NCBI GenBank assembly: GCA_963931865.1
Contig: OZ007517.1
Span: 10,178,038 to 10,242,037, forward strand
Direction: 5' to 3'
From: Axinella damicornis
Taxonomy: Eukaryota > Porifera > Demospongiae > Axinellida > Axinellidae
DNA length: 64,000 nucleotides
The translations under genes and the position numbers were made by a program. Of the stretch, positions 58,901-64,000 are shown one piece after another. The stretch's first letter is position 1. Each line of letters begins with the position of its first letter. The notes under the pieces are model-generated. The model was not told the origin of the DNA and made no database searches. It saw only the letters and a program-made list of their open reading frames with translations.

Positions 58901-59711
58901 CAACACCACTTTATGTGCAGAATGTCTAATGAACTGTTCTCCTTGCCTGGTGGGTGCAAGCCAGTCCGTCCAGAGTCTCCACTTGAATTGTTTGAGCCAG
59001 CTCTGAAAACATGGGGACCCTCGTACTCGGCTGAACAGCAACCTCCATTCTAGAGTGAACAGGAGTAGCGGCATGATAACTGTTATGCAATGGTGCTAGC
59101 TTAATTTCAGATGCTCCTTCCAGCAGCTCATAAACACAAGGAGTGATCGCTCCAACCAGTGCTACATTTATGACTGCAACTAGCCTAGCCTCATTCCCAG
59201 GCCGCGTTCCCAGGCTCCTCCCACGCGGCCTGGGAACGAGGCTACAACTAGCCCTGCTCCCAGGCCTTTTTTGATGGCCACACGGTCACTAGCAGTTTAG
59301 CAGTGCAGTGACATGGTCAGGACAGTCACAGTCTCTGACCCCAGTCACAGTTCTAAGTGTATGGAGCGTATTGGAGTGACCACTCCTTGCACAGCCGTCT
59401 TCCAACCCTTGGAAATCATGCTCAGTGGGCAGGAAGAACACTCATCTCGACACTCACAGTTCCTCTTTCTCTTGCGTCTCTTCCCCACCTCCTCCCTTCC
59501 CCTGATCATCGTTATCTTCCCTCATAGGTGTGGCACCGCCGGCTGGGGACGAACCAAGGCTGGAGGCCTCCACCAATCTCTGTTTCTTGAGCTCTGATAA
59601 GTGTCCATCGCCTTTGCCCTTCTGCTCCCGCCTCCGCTTCTTCCCCTTCGAACCCTCAGACTCCGGCTGCTCTTCGAAAACGTTGAACAGATCGTCCGAA
59701 AACAAAGCCAT
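49500..59711 (-). CDS. MTREX: MTREX (MTR4/SKIV2L2), Ski2-like exosome RNA helicase
   Basis: Twenty-five exons with matching phases, from 59458-59711 ([14 protein letters not shown]) through 57149-57211, 56540-56713, 55978-56091, 55825-55857, 55699-55756, 55395-55519, 55232-55330, 54705-54921, 54289-54479, 53924-54025, 53473-53598, 52996-53146, 52631-52743, 52084-52209, 51775-51891, 51501-51704, 51047-51142, 50855-50952, 50609-50674, 50437-50542, 49990-50046, 49803-49919, 49677-49722 and 49500-49604. Helicase motifs are complete: [46 protein letters not shown] and [10 protein letters not shown]. The arch/KOW part ([20 protein letters not shown]) and the C-terminal helical domain ([17 protein letters not shown]) are present. 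MTR4 unwinds RNA for the nuclear exosome. Not found: one or more small exons between 59458 and 57211, and the terminal exon that should end in FAASLYL. Introns are full of repeats. It is head to head with ORC2. Confidence 0.95.
51143..51300. repeat. (GGGA)n microsatellite at an MTREX splice acceptor
   Basis: On the minus strand this CCCT repeat ends directly at the acceptor of exon 51047-51142. It is the longest pure tract of this type here; its duplicate is at 4216-4432. Confidence 0.9.
51895..51980. repeat. (GT)n and (TA)n microsatellite
   Basis: GTGTGT then TATATA repeats lie directly upstream, in transcript sense, of the MTREX exon 51775-51891. Confidence 0.9.
53150..53440. repeat. G homopolymer and (GT)n microsatellites
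   Basis: About 26 G near 53180-53206, and GT repeats on both sides, fill most of the MTREX intron between exons 53473-53598 and 52996-53146. The long His/Thr or Cys/Val ORFs are artefacts. Confidence 0.9.
53600..53880. repeat. Purine-rich (GGA/GGGA) low-complexity intron
   Basis: Almost pure G/A on the plus strand, that is, pyrimidines on the transcript strand, between MTREX exons 53924-54025 and 53473-53598. Similar tracts fill 54485-54620 and 54950-55195. Confidence 0.85.
57084..57127. mobile_element. 44-bp TAGCC-family element
   Basis: TAGCCTCGTTCCCAG pairs with CTGGGAACGAGGCTA. The flanks AGGTGCCTG and AGGTTGCTG match at seven of nine positions. It is 22 bases upstream of MTREX exon 57149-57211 on the plus-strand map, inside the following intron. 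Confidence 0.75.
57424..57745. repeat. 52-bp minisatellite, about six copies
   Basis: Units begin near 57430, 57482, 57534, 57586, 57638 and 57690 (core GAGTACGTCATCATACAGCA). They are nearly identical. The repeat lies in the long first-intron region of MTREX. Confidence 0.95.
57800..58540. repeat. Four related repeat copies, two in each orientation
   Basis: Two direct copies (about 57800-57965 and 57960-58110) and two inverted ones (about 58150-58240 and 58440-58545) share CTAGCCCAAGATACC or its inverse and TTGCACCATTGCGATCAGCA-type sequence. There is no coding frame. A small hairpin (GTGCACAGGG with CCCTGTGCAC) lies near 58300. Confidence 0.6.
59186..59244. mobile_element. 59-bp TAGCC-family element with 9-bp target duplication
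   Basis: TAGCCTCATTCCCAGGCCGC at the left pairs with the inverse at the right end. CAACTAGCC is present exactly on both sides (59177-59185 and 59245-59253). It is in the first intron of MTREX. Confidence 0.85.
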
Positions 59712-59900
59712 GGTTAATGTTTAGTCCACGTGCTCCACAAAACAATAATTGCCTCGTTCCCATGTCAACACGGAAAATTTGGTCAGGAACTGGTATCATA
59801 CTCCTTGCTAGTCTGGTTCCCAGACCCAACTAACTCCTTGCTAGCCCACGTGGTATAATTATATAGTTTGCTAACAGAGTGAAGCACACAGACCGGCAGC
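59712..59900. promoter_or_regulatory. Shared promoter interval between MTREX and ORC2
   Basis: Only 189 bases separate the MTREX start codon (minus) from the ORC2 start codon (plus), so both 5' UTRs and core promoters must overlap or lie here. The interval contains two TAGCC-like fragments (GCCTCGTTCCCATG near 59751 and TAGTCTGGTTCCCAGACCC near 59809). There is a weak TATA-like TATAATTATATAG near 59851. Promoter function is inferred from the layout. Confidence 0.6.
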
Positions 59901-61580
59901 ATGCCAAGGAATACAGGTACTGCTGCAAAGAAGGAGAAGGTGGAGAGGAAGGACTCCCAACTTAACCTTCCGAGACCTGTATTTCCCCCACACCAACCTC
60001 AAAAGACACCCCAGGTGTCCCAGGCTTCAAGGGTGGTTGGGTCCAAGCTGAGTGGAGTGAAATATAGTGGCCTTCTTGCAAAAGATGAAGAGTTGCAGAG
60101 GACAACTTTGGACGTGTCCGACACCAACTTGAACATCAAACTAGACCTTGCCCCTTCGTTTGAAGCTGCTTACACTGGCGGTAGCCCGGATGATTACCCT
60201 CTCATTGCTGGAAGAGACATCTATGCTTTCAAAGGACGTAGCAAGTACTCACAGAAGAAACCCACAGGAAGAGGTGGAGAAAGGTCTAATGTTATTACTA
60301 CTCCCCAAATAGGGAAGCGAAAGAGAGAACATGCAGCGAAGGTAGCTCCAGACGGAGAGGATGCTGAAAGCAAGAGCTCTGGTGGGGAAGAAATGGAAGA
60401 CACTTCCCAGCAGAAGAGAGGAAAGGGTGATGTGGCAAAGAAGGTGCTCTCGGATTCAGACTTTTCTGATGTTGCTAGCGATGAAGATGACATGGCATCT
60501 ATTGCAGCAAGGTTGAATCGGGGGGAAGCCATGGAGCAGACCGAAGAGGGGATGCTCGAGGATTACTTCACTGCCCATTCAGGGAAGACCAATATGACCT
60601 CAGACCACACCCTCTCCAAACTGGCTCATCCCAGAATGGATCAGGAATCGGTCCAGAGTGCCCTAAAGGCAACTCCGAGTGTGTTTCAAGCTGACTGTCA
60701 AGTGCTCTACGATGAGTACCGGAAGCTCTATCCCTACTGGCTGTTTCAAATGAGCGAAGGGTACAACATCCTCTTGTACGGACTCGGATCTAAAAGGAAA
60801 TTGATTGAAGACTTCCGAAACAAGCATCTCACCAATGCCTGTCACTTGGTAGTCAATGGCTACTTTCCAGGACTGACTGTGAAGCATGTTTTATCGAAGC
60901 TCACCGGTGATCTCTTGGGACACAGTGGCACTTTTAAGAGTCACGCAGACCAGGCACAGTTTGTGTGCCGGGTCCTGGATGAGCGAGCCACTGACTCGGA
61001 AGTACCCAAGGAGGTATTTCTGGTTGTGCACAACATAGATGGGTCCATGCTTCGTGGAGAGAAGGTCCAGACCGCTCTGAGCATCCTGGCCCAGTCTCTG
61101 CACGTACACGTCATTGCATCCATTGACCACATGAATGCACCTCTGATCTGGGACCAGAAGAAGCTGAGCAGGTTCAACTGGCTCTGGCACGACGTCACAA
61201 CCTACGAACCCTACCAAGAGGAAACGTCGTATGAGAACTCTCTCCTTGTACGTCAATCTGGAACACTTGTTCTCAGCACCCTCAAGCACGTTATGAAGAG
61301 CCTTACACCTAATGCAAGGGGGGTGTTTGAGCTGTTGGCGAGGTACCAGTTGGAACACAAGGAGGGAGACATCGAGGGAATATCCTTCCATACTTGTTAT
61401 CTGAAGTGCCGGGAGAAGTTTCTTGTGAATAGCGACTTGACTCTTAGGGCACAACTGACTGAGTTTCGTGACCACAAACTTGTTCACTCGCGCAAGGGAA
61501 ATGACGGAGTCGAGTACCTCCACATTCCAATTGATGATTCAGCACTGTCTCAGTTTTTGGAACAGCAAAATGAAGAGTGA
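59901..61580 (+). CDS. ORC2: ORC2, origin recognition complex subunit 2
   Basis: An uninterrupted frame of 559 codons plus stop, close to the usual length of animal ORC2 (about 575). Residues 1-235 are a charged, low-complexity region (KKEKVERKDSQ, Ser/Glu-rich around 150-200) typical of the ORC2 N-terminus. Residues about 270-460 are the ORC2 AAA-like core, with YNILLYGLGSKRKLIEDF as the family hallmark and VHNIDG, where an active ATPase would have Walker B. The C-terminal winged-helix part contains ARGVFELLARYQ and LVHSRKG. ORC2 acts in the nucleus with ORC3 in origin licensing. The start was chosen as the first ATG of the frame, at GGCAGCATGCC. The absence of introns is odd next to intron-rich neighbours. 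Confidence 0.95.
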   Translation: MPRNTGTAAKKEKVERKDSQLNLPRPVFPPHQPQKTPQVSQASRVVGSKLSGVKYSGLLAKDEELQRTTLDVSDTNLNIKLDLAPSFEAAYTGGSPDDYPLIAGRDIYAFKGRSKYSQKKPTGRGGERSNVITTPQIGKRKREHAAKVAPDGEDAESKSSGGEEMEDTSQQKRGKGDVAKKVLSDSDFSDVASDEDDMASIAARLNRGEAMEQTEEGMLEDYFTAHSGKTNMTSDHTLSKLAHPRMDQESVQSALKATPSVFQADCQVLYDEYRKLYPYWLFQMSEGYNILLYGLGSKRKLIEDFRNKHLTNACHLVVNGYFPGLTVKHVLSKLTGDLLGHSGTFKSHADQAQFVCRVLDERATDSEVPKEVFLVVHNIDGSMLRGEKVQTALSILAQSLHVHVIASIDHMNAPLIWDQKKLSRFNWLWHDVTTYEPYQEETSYENSLLVRQSGTLVLSTLKHVMKSLTPNARGVFELLARYQLEHKEGDIEGISFHTCYLKCREKFLVNSDLTLRAQLTEFRDHKLVHSRKGNDGVEYLHIPIDDSALSQFLEQQNEE

Positions 61581-61642
61581 ATTCCATGATAAATATTATT
61601 ATAGTTTACATACACACCTGCAACTATCATATAAACTGCAAA

Positions 61643-64000
61643 TTAGCTGTAACTGCTAATGAGGGTGATGTGTGTAATCTCTGGTCTGTAATGCCGGAAC
61701 GGAATCAGGTAGAACATGCTTCCTGGGCTGACGTACACAAACGATCCAGGATGAGGCTCGTACAAGCCAACAAAGAATGGATTGCCCAGATAGATGGCGA
61801 CATTCCAGGGGAATATCTGGCCTGCGTGGGTGTGGCCAGATAGGACAAGCCTAACGTCATCCCACACTATAGCTTCAGCAGCTGCTTTTGGTTGGTGGGC
61901 CATGACCACTGTTGGGACGCCCTTCTCCCTTCCGGTCAGGGCTCGGTGAAGGTCCATGCTGTGAGCGCCATATCTGAGAGAGATTGGGTAGAGGTGAGAG
62001 TGGGGTTGTACGTACATTGGAGCATGGGTACAACGCTGCACACACAAGGCTCAGCACTAACCAACAATTTATTGGCAGGGTACATCTCAGGCACTACTTC
62101 CACACGTTCCTTTGTACAGATACCAGGGGACACAACTAAACAGTTACAAGTGTCCAAAAAGCTGGGGAGGAGCCTGGGAATGAGGCCTTTGTTCAGAGGT
62201 TTGCTTTGTCCAGACTTATGCTTTGTCCAGACGTATGCTTTGTCCAAATTGGTAGGACAGGTACACCTAATTAAGTTCAGCATCTGAACATTACACTTTC
62301 TAAGGTTAGCTATAGATCTTAGGTGCAATTAGGATATTTGGGTATCACAGGGTTGGTGGCTTATAGGTAGCCTGATTCCCAGGCTCCCCCTTGCGTGCGC
62401 AGTGACAAAAATGTTGGTCTATGGTGCATACAAGAAGTGAATGAAGCACACACACTCACATCTTCATCCTTGTCTCATAGTCCTCTAGGCCAGCAAGGTA
62501 GAACCCTCCAGGGCAGCTGCTGGCATGGGGCTCCTTTGAAAGGAGGCAAACCCTCTCATTAACCAGAGGATTGACATTCAGCTTTGGTAGCTCCTGTAGC
62601 CAGTTGTCCACGTCACCTGTGTAGTATTCATGGTTGCCTAGGCAACAAGAAAGCATTAAGATGAAGTTATAGTGAATGATTCTGGAAGAAGAGCCTTCCT
62701 CTCGCAAAATCACTATGATTTCTAACGTCAAGAAGGCAGTGCCACTCAAGTCGTTGAGCTCAGTGGAGCTGTACTCTACTACCAGACAGCAAGTGACCAT
62801 ACATGTACTCATGCAGGCCCCTCCCACGGAAGGGAAGCACCTTTGATAGTCTCGTACCCAGACTCTCTCTCACGCACGTTAAGAGGAAATGAGACTGGGT
62901 ATGAGGTTAGAGGCTTCAGTGCGATGCTAGCTAATAGTCTGTTGCCGTTACTGAAGATTTCAGGTTACTTGTCCGAGATCCGTTCAAGAAATTAGTGCAT
63001 GTGCATCAGTATGGCCTATGGAAATGACCTTTGCACTTGAAGCCCAAGCTGGCGATTACAATTTACTGCGCGTTTGTTAGAGTGATTGTGTGCTAGTTTA
63101 CGGGCAGGACGCCTACGCCATGTAAACGTTGAAGGCGCACACCGTGTGCCAATATTTGAAATGGCTCTTGGACAAGCAACCTGAAATCTTCAGTAGACCA
63201 GAGCAAACAAGAACGAGATGGTCTGGCACTACAGTTCTTACCCGTGGAAAAGTAGACGCCATGTTTAGACCTGATGTTTGCAAGAGGCTTGACAATCTCC
63301 CGTAGTGCAACCACACTTGCATCAACCAGATCACCGGTTATCACTACCACGTCAGCGTTCAGTTCATTTGCCTTTGCCAACAAGTTGCTCAGGGCCTTCT
63401 GCCCGTTGAAAGGTCCCAGATGGATGTCAGAAAGCTGAACGATTGTAGTACCATTCAGACGGGGATTAAGACCTTTTACAGGGATTGCAATTCGCTCAAT
63501 TTCCAGCTTCGAAATTCCATCACTTCCCGCATATATGAGCACCAGGGCACCAAATAAGGACAACAGCGTTCGTATTTTCATTTCTGTTTTATCTGTCAGC
63601 GAACTCTTGCCCTTGCAAAACAGCTTCCTCAGAAGAAACGAAATGATGTCGGCAATCAACATGGCCGACGACAAGAGTGCAACAATTCCCAGACATGTTG
63701 AGCTAACTCTGGCAACAAGTAGGGGGTTGGGTCGGATTGACCAAAACACCACGATCAAGAACGTGGATTGCGCCAACCCGAGTATGACAAAGATGATCAC
63801 CTTGATGAGGGTACTGAAAGACAACAGTTCTTTTGATAAGAGCAAGTGAGTGACCCTCTTCCAAATGTACCACACGGAGAGGAAGATGATGAATTGGAAG
63901 ATGGCATAAACATGGAGCCTCATAGCTTTCACCCGATTGTTGAGCTCCAGAGAGAACACCCAGCACTCGATCCCAACAATCAGCAGTAAGGATCCGATGC
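61643..64000 (-). CDS. TMPPE: TMPPE-like transmembrane metallophosphoesterase (5' end beyond window)
   Basis: Three exons: 63242-64000 (open at the window edge), 62460-62637 and 61643-61973, joined in phases 1 and 2. The N-terminal part has at least four hydrophobic segments (FQFIIFLSVWYIW, VIIFVILGLAQSTFLIVVF, TCLGIVALLSSAMLIADII, LLSLFGALVLIYAG). A calcineurin-like phosphoesterase domain follows with all metal-binding blocks: SDIHLG, ITGDLVD, GNHEYY, MAHQP and GHTHAGQ. The arrangement, helices then catalytic domain, matches the TMPPE family, whose substrate is not known to me. The stop codon leaves only 62 bases to the end of ORC2 on the opposite strand, so the two genes converge. The first exon or exons and the true N-terminus are outside the window. 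Confidence 0.88.

Noticed and set aside
59313..59420. Missing N-terminal MTREX exon
   Set aside because: All three minus-strand frames were read here. None gives a segment resembling the family sequence before VAVPPGC with a correct phase and splice sites.
60891..61523. 210-codon minus-strand ORF opposite ORC2
   Set aside because: It is the antisense shadow of a well conserved coding frame and has no recognisable domain.

Overview
The window is animal nuclear DNA. Genes are split by many short GT-AG introns, the intergenic space is full of small fold-back transposons and GGGA/GT microsatellites, and the proteins are metazoan types: receptor tyrosine kinase, Ig/FN3/Calx-beta receptors, MTREX, ORC2 and TMPPE. 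A DSL-domain kinase together with a cluster of Ig/FN3/Calx-beta receptors suggests a sponge (probably a demosponge). That assignment is an inference from gene content, not from a species match.

Layout. From 0.4 to 45 kb, nearly all coding exons are on the minus strand and form a cluster of cell-surface receptors: (1) a small single-Ig transmembrane receptor at 414-2858; (2) a receptor with an unrecognised N-terminal domain, one Ig and three FN3 domains at 5076-10857; (3) a receptor tyrosine kinase with a Notch-ligand-like MNNL plus DSL ectodomain at 12883-16215; (4) a receptor with five Ig and five FN3 domains at 17959-30981; (5) a run of Calx-beta and Ig exons at 31288-45250 that contains a 4.3-kb tandem duplication and several stand-alone signal-peptide exons. 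Receptors 2 and 4 are paralogs that share the transmembrane and tyrosine-rich tail exons. Nearly all ectodomain exons in the cluster have phase 1-1 borders, so exons can be joined, skipped or duplicated in frame. The Calx-beta exons have no transmembrane or stop exon of their own and are in phase with the Ig/FN3 receptor downstream, so both may belong to one large gene with alternative signal-peptide starts.

From 45 to 49.5 kb I see only repeats and mobile elements. From 49.5 to 64 kb lie three conserved housekeeping-type genes: MTREX (minus, 25 exons recognised), ORC2 (plus, one uninterrupted ORF, head to head with MTREX across about 190 bp), and TMPPE (minus, cut by the right window edge). 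A broken copy of part of MTREX lies 45 kb away at 3500-4640.

Mobile DNA. I found several families of fold-back elements, some with clear target-site duplications: a family with TAGCCTCGTTCCCAG ends and 9-bp duplications, an 855-bp Mutator-like element carrying a broken zinc-binding (ZAD-like) coding exon, a TTAA-targeting element with a paralogous empty site inside the window, a TA-targeting element, and a hAT-like remnant. All exon borders were derived by eye from splice signals and reading-frame phase. I recognised no rRNA gene, complete tRNA gene or CRISPR array.
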